DNA of 64,000 nt from Nocardia terrae (GCF_009760405.1 NZ_WRPP01000014.1:62001-126000); one strand, 5' to 3'. Counted from the first letter of the stretch, positions 25,325 through 33,096 are shown. The notes: generated from the letters alone by a model not told the origin. Made by a program: numbers and translations.

Positions 25325-25840
25325 TTACCCGACGGGGTGCTGCTGATCCAGCCAGTTCTTCGTCACCTCGGCCTCGGCGCGGAACAGGTCCACCAGGTTC
25401 ACCAGCATGAGTTGCTCGAGCCGGCGTCCGAAGAACGGCATGTTCACCTGCGCGTGCGAGGAGGTGCGCAGGGTACAGCCGGTCTCGGTGGGGAACAGGC
25501 GCATGGTGCCGCCGAGTGTGCCCGGGGCACTGGGGATTTCGGCGGTGTATTCGCCGGTGACCTCGGGGCCGAAGGGGCCGTAGGTCTCCCGGCGGGTGAT
25601 CACCATGTCCTTGTGCACGACCATCTGCGCCATATCGGGCAGGGTGTCGCGTGGGAGTACGTGCCGCAGTTCGACCGTGATGCCACGGTCGTCGGACTCG
25701 AGGCTCACGATGTCGTTCGGGGAGTGCTTGCGTAATTCCGCGATGCGGGCATCCCAGTGCTCACGGTTCATCATCGCCGCGTACACCTCTTGGGTGGTGC
25801 GCAACGGATACCGCGCGGAGTAGTCGAGTCGGCGGGCCAC
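25325..25840 (-). CDS. DUF2505 (SRPBCC-like) protein
   Basis: 171 residues starting at GTG 25840. DUF2505 proteins belong to the START/SRPBCC helix-grip superfamily, which binds hydrophobic ligands. The pattern (YPLRTTQEVYAAMMNREHWDARI at the N-terminus, read in parts YPLRTTQEVY and NREHWDARI; FGRRLEQLM near the C-terminus) matches its paralog just upstream. The ligand is unknown. The two DUF2505 genes form a same-strand pair, 31 nt apart. Confidence 0.8.
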   Translation of the reverse strand: MARRLDYSARYPLRTTQEVYAAMMNREHWDARIAELRKHSPNDIVSLESDDRGITVELRHVLPRDTLPDMAQMVVHKDMVITRRETYGPFGPEVTGEYTAEIPSAPGTLGGTMRLFPTETGCTLRTSSHAQVNMPFFGRRLEQLMLVNLVDLFRAEAEVTKNWLDQQHPVG

Positions 25841-25871
25841 GATCGCTCAGGTTACTGCCGAGCGACCCGGG

Positions 25872-26357
25872 TCAGTGAGAACTCAGCCAATTGTCGGTGA
25901 ACTCGGCCTCGCGCTCCAGCAGTGCGGAGAGGTGCTCCTGGATCGCGGCCTCGATCTTCTTGCCGAACAACGGGATCTTCACGTCGATGGAGGCGTCCAC
26001 CACGAAGGTGGAGCCGGTGCCGTCGTCGGTGACCGTCAGCGTGCCGTTCACGTTCGCGGGCGCGCCGTCCACGTGCGCCTCGACGGTGCCGCCGCTGCCG
26101 TGCCAGATCTCGGTGCGCGGAATGATCAGACCGTTCGGCTTGATCGCGGTGATCTGCGCGGGCAGCTCCTCGGCCGGGATGGTCTGCACCATGTCGACGC
26201 GCACCTGGTCGCCGTTGATGGCCAGGTTCTCGATGCGGGCGTTCGGGCCGCCGACCGCCTCGATGCGGTCCTTCCAGTACTGCTCGTCGGCGAACGCCGC
26301 GCGCACCGCGGCCATGGGATGGGTCGAGTGCGCGGTGAAGGCCAAAGGTGTCGCCAT
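25872..26357 (-). CDS. DUF2505 (SRPBCC-like) protein, paralog (Rv0481c-like position)
   Basis: 161 residues. Same fold pattern as the next gene: N-terminal beta strand and THPMAAVRAAFADEQYW helix, C-terminal GKKIEAAIQEHLSALLEREAEF helix (quoted in parts GKKIEAAIQEHL). It sits just upstream of murB and divergent from it, the position of Rv0481c in M. tuberculosis. The two starts are only 26 nt apart, so promoter elements must overlap coding sequence. Function unknown. Confidence 0.8.
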   Translation of the reverse strand: MATPLAFTAHSTHPMAAVRAAFADEQYWKDRIEAVGGPNARIENLAINGDQVRVDMVQTIPAEELPAQITAIKPNGLIIPRTEIWHGSGGTVEAHVDGAPANVNGTLTVTDDGTGSTFVVDASIDVKIPLFGKKIEAAIQEHLSALLEREAEFTDNWLSSH

Positions 26358-26383
26358 GGTCGGACAGGCTACCGTCTGTGCCT

Positions 26384-27520
26384 GTGCGTACTTCTCGGGT
26401 GGTGTCGTTCGACGACCTGCGGGACCTGCTGACGGCGACCGGCGCGCGCCTGCGCGACGCGGTGCCGCTGGCGGAACTGACGACCCTGCGGGTCGGCGGC
26501 CCGGCCACGGTCGCCGAGTGCGCGAGCACCGACGCCCTGGTGGCGACCGTGCGCGAGCTGGACGCGGCCGGAATTCCGGTGCTGCTCATCGCCGGTGGTT
26601 CCAACCTGCTCATCGCCGACGACGGGTTCGACGGCGTGGTGGTGCGGATCGCGACCGAGGGTGTGGAGATCGTCGGGGACCCCGATCGCGGTGAGGTCGC
26701 CGAGTGCTCCGTGATCGCCGAGGCGGGTGCGAACTGGGACGCGGTGGTCGCCGCGACTGTCGAGGCCGGTTACGGCGGGCTCGAATGCCTGTCCGGCATC
26801 CCGGGTTCCGCGGGCGCCACCCCGGTGCAGAACGTCGGCGCGTACGGCGTCGAGGTGGCGAGTTTGCTGCGCCGGGTGCGGTTGCTGGACCGCGCGACCG
26901 GCGAGATCCGCTGGGTCGAGCCGGCCGAGCTCGGATTCGGTTATCGCACTTCGATTCTCAAGCACAGCGCCGCGGCGGTCGTGCTGGCGGTCGAATTCGC
27001 GCTGCGTGCGGACGGTTCCAGCGCGCCGCTGGGCTACCGCGAACTGGCGAACGCCCTGGGCGCGGCGGAGGGCGAGTCGCGTCCGGCCGCGCTGGTGCGG
27101 GAGGCCGTGCTGCGGTTGCGGGCGGGCAAGGGCATGGTGCTCGACGCCGCCGATCACGACACCTGGAGTGCGGGCTCGTTTTTCACCAATCCGGTCATTC
27201 CGGACGCGGACGTGGCGGCGGTGCGGGCGGCGATCGCATCACATGTGGGCCCGGACGTGGCCGTGCCCACGTTCCCCGCCGAGAACGGGGTAAAGTTCTC
27301 GGCGGGCTGGCTCATCGAACGCGCCGGCTTCGCCAAGGGCTTTCCCGGCGAGGGGTCTCCGGCACGTTTGTCGACCAAACACACGCTGGCACTGACCAAT
27401 CGGGGCGCGGCTACCGCGACCGATCTGGTCACCCTCGCCCGTAGGGTTCGCGACGGGGTTGCTGAGCGCTTCGGCATTCGGCTGGAACCGGAACCTGTGA
27501 CCGTGGGTGTGAGCCTGTAG
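26384..27520 (+). CDS. murB: UDP-N-acetylenolpyruvoylglucosamine reductase
   Basis: 378 residues. FAD-binding segments TTLRVGGPA and IAGGSNLLIAD, the GIPGSAGATPVQNVGAYG loop and the catalytic serine region AGSFFTNPV identify MurB type I, which reduces enolpyruvyl-UDP-GlcNAc to UDP-MurNAc with NADPH in peptidoglycan precursor synthesis. Start GTG 26384; the longer frame overlaps the divergent gene. Downstream is an L,D-transpeptidase, as in mycobacteria (Rv0482-Rv0483), so two cell-wall genes sit together. Confidence 0.95.
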   Translation: MRTSRVVSFDDLRDLLTATGARLRDAVPLAELTTLRVGGPATVAECASTDALVATVRELDAAGIPVLLIAGGSNLLIADDGFDGVVVRIATEGVEIVGDPDRGEVAECSVIAEAGANWDAVVAATVEAGYGGLECLSGIPGSAGATPVQNVGAYGVEVASLLRRVRLLDRATGEIRWVEPAELGFGYRTSILKHSAAAVVLAVEFALRADGSSAPLGYRELANALGAAEGESRPAALVREAVLRLRAGKGMVLDAADHDTWSAGSFFTNPVIPDADVAAVRAAIASHVGPDVAVPTFPAENGVKFSAGWLIERAGFAKGFPGEGSPARLSTKHTLALTNRGAATATDLVTLARRVRDGVAERFGIRLEPEPVTVGVSL

Positions 27521-27584
27521 CGAGTGGCTTCGGCCACCATTTCAGCGTCCGGGATACACGGTTTGCGGGGGTAGGGTCGACACA

Positions 27585-28826
27585 GTGAGCAATCGAGGAC
27601 TGTCCCGTCGCGGGGCCATGCGGGCCGCGCTGGTGGCGTCGACAGCGGTGATCGCGGCGGCGTGTTCGTCGTCCAAGAACGGCGGCGGCGGTTCCGCCAA
27701 GCCCGCCGAGCCGGTCGCGACCGTCAAGCTGGAGCCGGGCAATGGCAGCGAGAACGTCAACCCGACCACCCCGGTGACCGCCACGGTCACCAATGGCCGC
27801 ATCGACCAGCTGACCCTGACCAATGCCAACGGCAAGCAGGTAACCGGCACCTTCGATGCCGCTCGCAGCAAGTTCACGGTGAACGAGGTGCTCGGCTACG
27901 GCGTCACCTACACCTGGGCGGGCACCGCCACCGGAACCGACAACAAGCCGGTGGCCATCGACGGCAAGTTCACCACCCTCAGCCCCAAGAGCACCGCTCC
28001 GGCCACCATCAATATCGGTGACGGCCAGGAGGTCGGCATCGCGGCGCCGATCATGCTGCAGTTCAAGGGGCATGTGGAGAACAAGGCGGCCGTCGAGAAG
28101 GCGCTGACCGTCACGACCACCCCGGCCACCGAGGGTTCCTGGGCCTGGCTGCAGGACCAGGACGGCGGGTCGCGGGTGCACTGGAGACCGCGCGAGTACT
28201 GGCAGCCCGGCACCACGGTGCACGTCGGGGCCAAGCTCTACGGCCAGGACATGGGCGGCGGCCTGTACGGCGACTCCGACCTCACCTCCGACTTCAAGAT
28301 CGGCCGTTCGCAGATCGTGCGGGGCGTCGCGACCAGCCACCGCGTCCAGGTGATCCGCGACGGCCAGACCGTCTTCGACTTCCCGTGCAGCTACGGCGAG
28401 GGCAATGAGGACCGCAATGTCACGCGCTCCGGCATCCACGTGGTGACCGAGAAGTACGAGGACTTCGTGATGTCCAACCCGCCGTTCTACACCAATGCCC
28501 GCGAACGCTGGGCCGTCCGCATCTCCAACAACGGCGAATTCATCCACGCCAACCCGATGTCCGCGGGCGCGCAGGGCAATTCCAATGTCACCAACGGCTG
28601 CATCAACCTGAGCACCGCCGACGCCCAGGCCTACTTCCCGACCGCCCTCTACGGCGATCCGGTCGAGGTCACCGGCACCCGCATCCAGCTCTCCGCCGCC
28701 GACGGCGACATCTACGACTGGACCATCGACTGGGAAACCTGGAAGGGCCTCTCCGCCCTCGCGGGCGAACCCAAGAACCAGATCTCGGCCACCCCGCTGC
28801 CCCCGCAACCGGTCGGCGGTCGCTGA
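27585..28826 (+). CDS. lprQ: L,D-transpeptidase lipoprotein (LprQ/Ldt type)
   Basis: 413 residues. Twin-arginine-like/lipoprotein signal with lipobox Cys27 (AVIAAAC-SSS). Two Ig-like domains (about 40-240) precede the YkuD catalytic domain, with His321 and the nucleophile Cys339 in NVTNGCINLS. Ldt enzymes make 3-3 peptidoglycan cross-links outside the membrane. Start GTG 27585. The gene is syntenic with Rv0483 (lprQ), hence the symbol. A 9-bp inverted repeat (28834-28842 / 28860-28868) just after the stop may end the transcript but lacks a U-run. Confidence 0.9.
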   Translation: MSNRGLSRRGAMRAALVASTAVIAAACSSSKNGGGGSAKPAEPVATVKLEPGNGSENVNPTTPVTATVTNGRIDQLTLTNANGKQVTGTFDAARSKFTVNEVLGYGVTYTWAGTATGTDNKPVAIDGKFTTLSPKSTAPATINIGDGQEVGIAAPIMLQFKGHVENKAAVEKALTVTTTPATEGSWAWLQDQDGGSRVHWRPREYWQPGTTVHVGAKLYGQDMGGGLYGDSDLTSDFKIGRSQIVRGVATSHRVQVIRDGQTVFDFPCSYGEGNEDRNVTRSGIHVVTEKYEDFVMSNPPFYTNARERWAVRISNNGEFIHANPMSAGAQGNSNVTNGCINLSTADAQAYFPTALYGDPVEVTGTRIQLSAADGDIYDWTIDWETWKGLSALAGEPKNQISATPLPPQPVGGR

Positions 28827-28938
28827 GAACAGCTGCGCGGCAAGTGAATCGGATCCACCTGCCGCGCACCTGTCATTAATTCACTGGCCGCGCTCGGCCG
28901 TGCCTGCGTACAGTCCTTCGAGTACAGCGAACAACGGT

Positions 28939-29070
28939 GTGAGCGGGCCGATATCGGCCGGTTATCGGACCGGCGGGTTGCGGGTTCGATTCCCGTCGGA
29001 GGCGAAAGCCCCCGTAGCTCAACTGGCAGAGCAGCCGGCAAACCCCGTTCGAGCCACCACGACCGCTCAC
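28939..29070 (+). ncRNA. Y-RNA-like element 1 with permuted tRNA-like domain
   Basis: 132 nt. Closing stem GTGAGCGG/CCGCTCAC. Core motif GGGCCG-N8-CGGTTATC at 28945-28966. The distal part folds as a tRNA with new ends: anticodon-stem equivalent CCGGC/GCCGG (28970-28974 / 29034-29038), T-arm with TTCGATT loop (28980-28996), acceptor 3' strand CGGAGGC (28997-29003), GAAA tetraloop, acceptor 5' strand GCCCCCG (29008-29014; one C-A mismatch), TA, D-arm GCTC/GAGC with loop AACTGGCA. This is the order expected of bacterial YrlA RNAs, where the Ro-binding stem replaces the anticodon arm. Identification is by structure and by the adjacent Ro60 gene. Confidence 0.85.
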
Positions 29071-29092
29071 CTGTCGTTCGCTGTGACGAGAA

Positions 29093-29196
29093 GGACGGGC
29101 CGAAGCCAATCGGTTATCGGCATTCCAAGGTTCAACTCCTTGCTGGTCCGCGGAGCGATCCACGGGCCAGTTCCGGTCGGCATCCCACGCCCGTCC
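29093..29196 (+). ncRNA. Y-RNA-like element 2, T-arm only
   Basis: 104 nt. Closing stem GGACGGGC/GCCCGTCC. Core motif at 29097-29118. Upper Ro stem GCCAATCGG / CCGGTCGGC pairs at eight of nine positions. A perfect T-arm (CAAGG-TTCAACT-CCTTG, 29126-29142) is followed by a 12-bp acceptor-like stem (29143-29154 with 29159-29170, one C-A mismatch and a G-U) capped by GCGA. No D-arm is visible, so the tRNA mimic is reduced. Confidence 0.78.
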
Positions 29197-29216
29197 CCCT
29201 CGTCGACACCAACTTT

Positions 29217-29288
29217 GGTGGCGGGCCGGAGCCTGTCGGTTATCACTTTCAATGATCACTCCCGGCAGGCACTCGCACGCCCGCCACC
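29217..29288 (+). ncRNA. Y-RNA-like element 3, minimal, no tRNA module
   Basis: 72 nt. Perfect 10-bp closing stem GGTGGCGGGC/GCCCGCCACC. Core motif at 29223-29244. Upper stem GCCTGTCGG/CCGGCAGGC pairs fully with one G-U. Where the others carry a tRNA-like domain, this has only a short ATCA/TGAT hairpin. It appears to be a stand-alone Ro-binding stem. Confidence 0.75.
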
Positions 29289-29298
29289 TCAGAACAAC

Positions 29299-29437
29299 AG
29301 AAGACGGGCCGGAGACGGTCGGTTATCGCCTGCCACGCGGGAGACGCAGGTTCGAATCCTGCCGGGGAGCGCAAGCTCCTCGTGGTCGAGCGGCCCAAGA
29401 CGCCTCAACACCGGTCGTCACCCTACGCCCGTCTTCT
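29299..29437 (+). ncRNA. Y-RNA-like element 4 with type-II-like tRNA module
   Basis: 139 nt. Perfect 11-bp closing stem AGAAGACGGGC/GCCCGTCTTCT. Core motif at 29306-29327. Upper stem GACGGTCGG/CCGGTCGTC with two G-U pairs. Perfect T-arm GCAGG-TTCGAAT-CCTGC (29346-29362), acceptor-like stem CGGGGAGC/GCTCCTCG (29363-29370 / 29375-29382) capped by GCAA, then a GTC/GAC D-stem with a long GAGCGGCCCAA loop like tRNA-Leu/Ser. It ends 46 nt before the Ro60 start codon. Confidence 0.82.
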
Positions 29438-29483
29438 CCACGCCCCAAATCGATTGGGGCCGAACGAGGAAGAGGTGGTGAGC

Positions 29484-31082
29484 ATGGACGTCTATGCCGA
29501 CATCAACCTCCGCGCCACCCCGCAGACCGAGCGGGCCGAGGCGCGGCAGGTCCCCAACAACGCCGGGGGATTCACCTTCGAGGTGACCCCGCAGGTTCGG
29601 CTGCGCCGGTTTCTCACGCTCGGCAGCGAAGGATCGACATACTACACGAGCGCGCGGGACCTCACCAAGGAAAACGCCGCCGTCGTAATCGATTTCGCAC
29701 AGCACCGCACCGCGGACCTGGTCGCCGAGATCGTCGCCGTGTCCACTGCCGGCCGTGCGCCGAAGCAGAACCCGGCGCTGTTCGCGCTCGCCGCGGCGGC
29801 CTCGTTGGGCGATGTGGACGGCCGCCGGACCGCGCTGGACGTGCTGCCGCTGGTGGCGCGCACCGGCACTCACCTGTTCCTGTTCGCGCGGTATGTCGAG
29901 CAGTTCCGCGGCTGGGGTCGCGGGCTGCGTCGCGCGGTCGCGCACTGGTATGTCGAGAAGTCCGTCGAGGACCTCGCGTACCAGGCGGTGAAGTACCGGC
30001 AGCGAGAAGGCTGGACCCATCGGGATCTGCTGCGCCTGTCGCACCCGGAGACCGATCAGGACGAGCGTCGTCGGCTGTTCGACTGGATCTGCCGCCGCGA
30101 GGCTTCGCTGGACGGGCTGCGTCTGGTCGAGGGCTTCCAGCGGGCGCAGAGCGCGTCCGTGGGCGAGCTTCCGGAGCTGGTGCGCGAGTACCGGCTGTCG
30201 TGGGAGATGCTGCCGGACGAGGGTCTCGACGAGGTCGCCGTCTGGGAGGCGTTGCTGGACAACGGGATGCCGCAGACGGCTCTGATGCGGCAGCTGCCGC
30301 GTCTGACCCGCCTTGGCCTGCTGTCCCCGCTGGGTTCGCGGACGGAAGCCGTCGCCGAGCAGCTGTCCGACCGTGACCGCCTGCGGAAGGCCCGTGTGCA
30401 CCCGGTGAATGTGCTTGTCGCGCAGCGCACCTACGCCTCCGGCCGGTCGGCGCGCGGTGAAAGCACCTGGGAGCCTTCGCGTCCGATCGTCGACGCCCTC
30501 GACGCGGCGTTCTACGCGGCGTTCGAGGCGGTCCAGCCGACCGGGAAGCGGCACCTGATCGCCCTGGACGTGTCCGGGTCGATGACGGTGCGGATCTCGG
30601 GTCTGCCGCTGTCGGCTCGCGAGGCGTCCGCGGCGCTGGCGCTGGTGACCGCATCGACCGAATCCGTCTGCGAGATCGTCGGATTCACGGCGGGCGACGG
30701 CGGAGGGTACCGTGACGGCGTGCTGACGCCGCTGTCGATCAGTCCGCGCCAGCGGCTCGACGACGCCATTCGCGCGGTCAGCAACCTGCCGTTCGGCGGG
30801 ACGGATTGCGCGCTGCCGATGCTGTACGCGCTGAAGAACAAGCTGCACGTCGATGTGTTCGAAGTGATAACCGACAACGAGACTTGGGCGGGTCGGATCC
30901 ACCCGCACCAGGCTTTGGCCCAGTATCGGCGTGAGGTCAACCCGGAGGCGAAGCTGGTGGTGGTCGGCATGACGGCCACCAACTTCAGCATCGCGGATCC
31001 GTCCGACGCGGGGATGCTGGATGTCGCCGGGTTCGACTCGGCGGTGCCCACCCTGCTGGCCGACTTCGCGCGAGGGCTCTGA
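29484..31082 (+). CDS. rsr: Ro60-like TROVE/vWA RNA-binding protein (Rsr)
   Basis: 532 residues. An all-helical TROVE (HEAT-like) domain of about 1-345 forms the RNA-binding ring in this family. The C-terminal von Willebrand A domain has a complete MIDAS: Asp362, Ser364, Ser366 (DVSGSM), Thr440 (GGTDC) and Asp464 in ITDNETW, the family signature. Ro60/Rsr proteins bind Y RNAs and misfolded RNAs; in Deinococcus a Y RNA tethers Rsr to PNPase. ATG 29484 has AGGAAGAGG upstream; the longer frame would run into element 4. Four Y-RNA-like units precede it on the same strand. Confidence 0.95.
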   Translation: MDVYADINLRATPQTERAEARQVPNNAGGFTFEVTPQVRLRRFLTLGSEGSTYYTSARDLTKENAAVVIDFAQHRTADLVAEIVAVSTAGRAPKQNPALFALAAAASLGDVDGRRTALDVLPLVARTGTHLFLFARYVEQFRGWGRGLRRAVAHWYVEKSVEDLAYQAVKYRQREGWTHRDLLRLSHPETDQDERRRLFDWICRREASLDGLRLVEGFQRAQSASVGELPELVREYRLSWEMLPDEGLDEVAVWEALLDNGMPQTALMRQLPRLTRLGLLSPLGSRTEAVAEQLSDRDRLRKARVHPVNVLVAQRTYASGRSARGESTWEPSRPIVDALDAAFYAAFEAVQPTGKRHLIALDVSGSMTVRISGLPLSAREASAALALVTASTESVCEIVGFTAGDGGGYRDGVLTPLSISPRQRLDDAIRAVSNLPFGGTDCALPMLYALKNKLHVDVFEVITDNETWAGRIHPHQALAQYRREVNPEAKLVVVGMTATNFSIADPSDAGMLDVAGFDSAVPTLLADFARGL

Positions 31083-31159
31083 GGCCTGGTGAAATCCGCT
31101 CCGGAGCCGCCGCAATCGGTGGATTGGCGGCGGCCCTCGGGTGTGGATACGGTCGCTGG

Positions 31160-31873
31160 GTGTCCGGAAACCTGACTTTGGCCAATGTGCTCGATGATGC
31201 GGCGCTGTTGTCGTTCGAGCATCAGATGCATCTCTCGGAGGTGCTCGGGGAGCATTCCTGGAATGTGAATATCGCCGAGCGCCGCTTCGAATTCCGCTGT
31301 GCCGACCGGACTCTGGTCTGCACCGCCATGCACCTGCTGGGCAGCGCCGCCCCGGGGCCGCAGTCCTGGCTGTGGTCGTGGGCGAACCCGACCGGATATC
31401 CGGATGAGGTGACCGCGGTCGCGAAGTCGGTGCGGGACTTCGGGTCTCAGCAGGGCATTCCCGAATTGGCGTCGGCCGAGGTGCCGTTCGCGGCGTTCGG
31501 GGAGGACGTCGAGCCGCATCAGGTGTCCTGGACCATGATGGAGCTGGCCAAGCCGATCACCGGCCACTGGACCTCCTACCAAGGGCCCGCTGGCAGCGGC
31601 ACCTTCGTGGCGTTCCTGGTCGAGCACCCCGAACTCCAGTTGCCGCCGCCCTCGGGCCCGCGCGTGATCCGGGTGCTCTCCCAGGGCATCGCCGAACTCG
31701 CCCTGACCGATCACCGCCGTGCCGTCCACAGTTACCTGACGCGCCGGGGCCTCTCGGTCACTTTCAAGCCGAACGGCGAGTCCCTGTACTTCGAAGGCGA
31801 CGCGGTGAACGGCACCGTCGACTTCGACGAGTACGGCCGCATGACGGGCATCAGCGGCGGCATGCAGGGCTGA
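31160..31873 (+). CDS. DUF6882-like protein, unknown function
   Basis: About 237 residues from GTG 31160 (the start is uncertain; the open frame begins at 31124). The segment QSWLWSWANP and overall pattern recall the DUF6882 family of actinobacterial proteins without known role. No signal peptide or membrane segment. It follows the Ro60 gene by 77 nt on the same strand and may be cotranscribed with it. No catalytic motif is recognised. Confidence 0.58.
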   Translation: MSGNLTLANVLDDAALLSFEHQMHLSEVLGEHSWNVNIAERRFEFRCADRTLVCTAMHLLGSAAPGPQSWLWSWANPTGYPDEVTAVAKSVRDFGSQQGIPELASAEVPFAAFGEDVEPHQVSWTMMELAKPITGHWTSYQGPAGSGTFVAFLVEHPELQLPPPSGPRVIRVLSQGIAELALTDHRRAVHSYLTRRGLSVTFKPNGESLYFEGDAVNGTVDFDEYGRMTGISGGMQG

Positions 31874-31878
31874 GCCGC

Positions 31879-33096
31879 TCAGTCGGTCCAGAGCCGGGTG
31901 TCGTGGGATTCGATCAGGCCGCGCACCCGGGCGATAGCGTTCGCGGCCGGTTGTGCGGGCAGTTTGCGCCCGTCGCGTAGCCGGACGGCCACCTCACCGT
32001 TCGCGGTCTCGGCTGGACCGACGACGAACTGGTAAGGGACCAAGCGTTTTTCGCGGATCCTCGCGCCCAGGCTGCCCGCCTCCGCGCCGACGACCTCGAC
32101 GCGGAGGTCGGCGGCCCGGCAGCGGTCGGCCAATTCGGCGGCCGCGGCCTCCTCGGCCGCCGACACCGGGAGCACCACCACTTGAACCGGGGCCAGCCAG
32201 GCGGGGAACGCGCCGCCGTGCTGCTCGATCAGGTGGGCGACGGCGCGTTCGACACTGCCGATGATGCTGCGGTGCACCATGACCGGCCGGTGTTTGCCCG
32301 CGTCGGGGCCGATGTAGTGCAGATCGAACTGCTCGGGTTGATGAAAGTCGATCTGGACGGTGGACAGGGTGGCCTCGCGGCCCGCGTGGTCGGCGACCTG
32401 GACGTCGATCTTCGGACCGTAGAAGGCGGCCTCGCCCGCAGCCGACTCGTAGGGGACGCCCGAGCGGTCCAGGACCTCGATCAGTAGTTTGGTAGCCCGC
32501 TGCCACATTTTCGGTGCCGCAACGTATTTGCCGCCTTCGCCCGGCAGGGACAGGCGGTAGCGGGCGGCGGTGATACCCATGGCCCGGTAGGCGGCGGCGA
32601 TCAGGTCCAGGGCCGCCGCGGCCTCGTCGGCGACCTGGTCCAGGGTGCAGAAGATGTGGGCGTCATTGAGCTGGATGCAGCGCACCCGGGTCAAACCGCC
32701 CAGGACGCCGGACAATTCGGAGCGGTACATGCCGCCGAGTTCGGCCAGCCGCAGCGGCAGCTCACGGTAGCTGTGGGACCGGGAGCGGTAGATGAGGGCG
32801 TGATGCGGGCACAGGCTCGGGCGCAGCACCACCTGTTCGCCGCCGAGGTCCATGGGCGGGTACATGTCGTCGCTGTAATGCGCCCAGTGACCGGAGATTT
32901 CGTAGAGTTCGCGCTTGCCGAGCACGGGCGAGTACACGTGGCGGTAGCCGGCGCGGCGTTCGGCGGTGCGGATGTATTCCTCGAGGCTGTGGCGCACGAT
33001 CGCGCCGTCGGGCAGCCAGTAGGGCAGGCCCGCGCCGATCAGCGGGTCGGTGTCGAACAGGTCGAGTTCGCGGCCGAGTTTTCGATGGTCGTACAT
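31879..33096 (-). CDS. Second threonyl-tRNA synthetase lacking TGS and editing domains
   Basis: 405 residues, against about 640-690 for full bacterial ThrRS: it starts at the catalytic core. Zinc/active-site ligands Cys96, His147 (NDAHIFC) and His275 (MVHRSIIGSVER) are kept, and an anticodon-binding domain follows from about 300. The normally near-invariant NCPGH is LCPHH here (95-99). It should charge tRNA-Thr but cannot edit Ser-tRNA. ATG 33096 has GGGAGAAG upstream. A Thr-rich leader peptide and terminator precede it. It sits beside a biosynthetic-like cluster, so a self-protection copy is possible. Confidence 0.9.
   Translation of the reverse strand: MYDHRKLGRELDLFDTDPLIGAGLPYWLPDGAIVRHSLEEYIRTAERRAGYRHVYSPVLGKRELYEISGHWAHYSDDMYPPMDLGGEQVVLRPSLCPHHALIYRSRSHSYRELPLRLAELGGMYRSELSGVLGGLTRVRCIQLNDAHIFCTLDQVADEAAAALDLIAAAYRAMGITAARYRLSLPGEGGKYVAAPKMWQRATKLLIEVLDRSGVPYESAAGEAAFYGPKIDVQVADHAGREATLSTVQIDFHQPEQFDLHYIGPDAGKHRPVMVHRSIIGSVERAVAHLIEQHGGAFPAWLAPVQVVVLPVSAAEEAAAAELADRCRAADLRVEVVGAEAGSLGARIREKRLVPYQFVVGPAETANGEVAVRLRDGRKLPAQPAANAIARVRGLIESHDTRLWTD

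Larger units (their letters stand above)
28827..29483 (+). other. 657-nt region without protein gene, holding four Y-RNA-like elements
   Basis: No credible protein-coding frame. After a 9-bp inverted repeat (28834-28868) come four noncoding elements at 28939-29070, 29093-29196, 29217-29288 and 29299-29437, each closed by an 8-11 bp perfect terminal stem. A hairpin GCCCCAA/TTGGGGC (29442-29460) then precedes the Ro60 ribosome site. A weak TACAGT at 28909-28914 could be a -10 element; no convincing -35 was found. Confidence 0.8.

Noticed and set aside
28939..29437. Four ordinary or decayed tRNA genes
   Set aside because: T-arms and D-arms are present, but in permuted order, capped acceptor stems have no free 3' end or CCA site, and there is no anticodon. 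The shared GGGCCG-N8-CGGTTATC stem and the Ro60 neighbour fit Y RNAs better.
29418..31115. Long minus-strand frame opposite Ro60
   Set aside because: GC-rich codon bias produces open antisense frames. The plus-strand frame has complete TROVE and MIDAS motifs.
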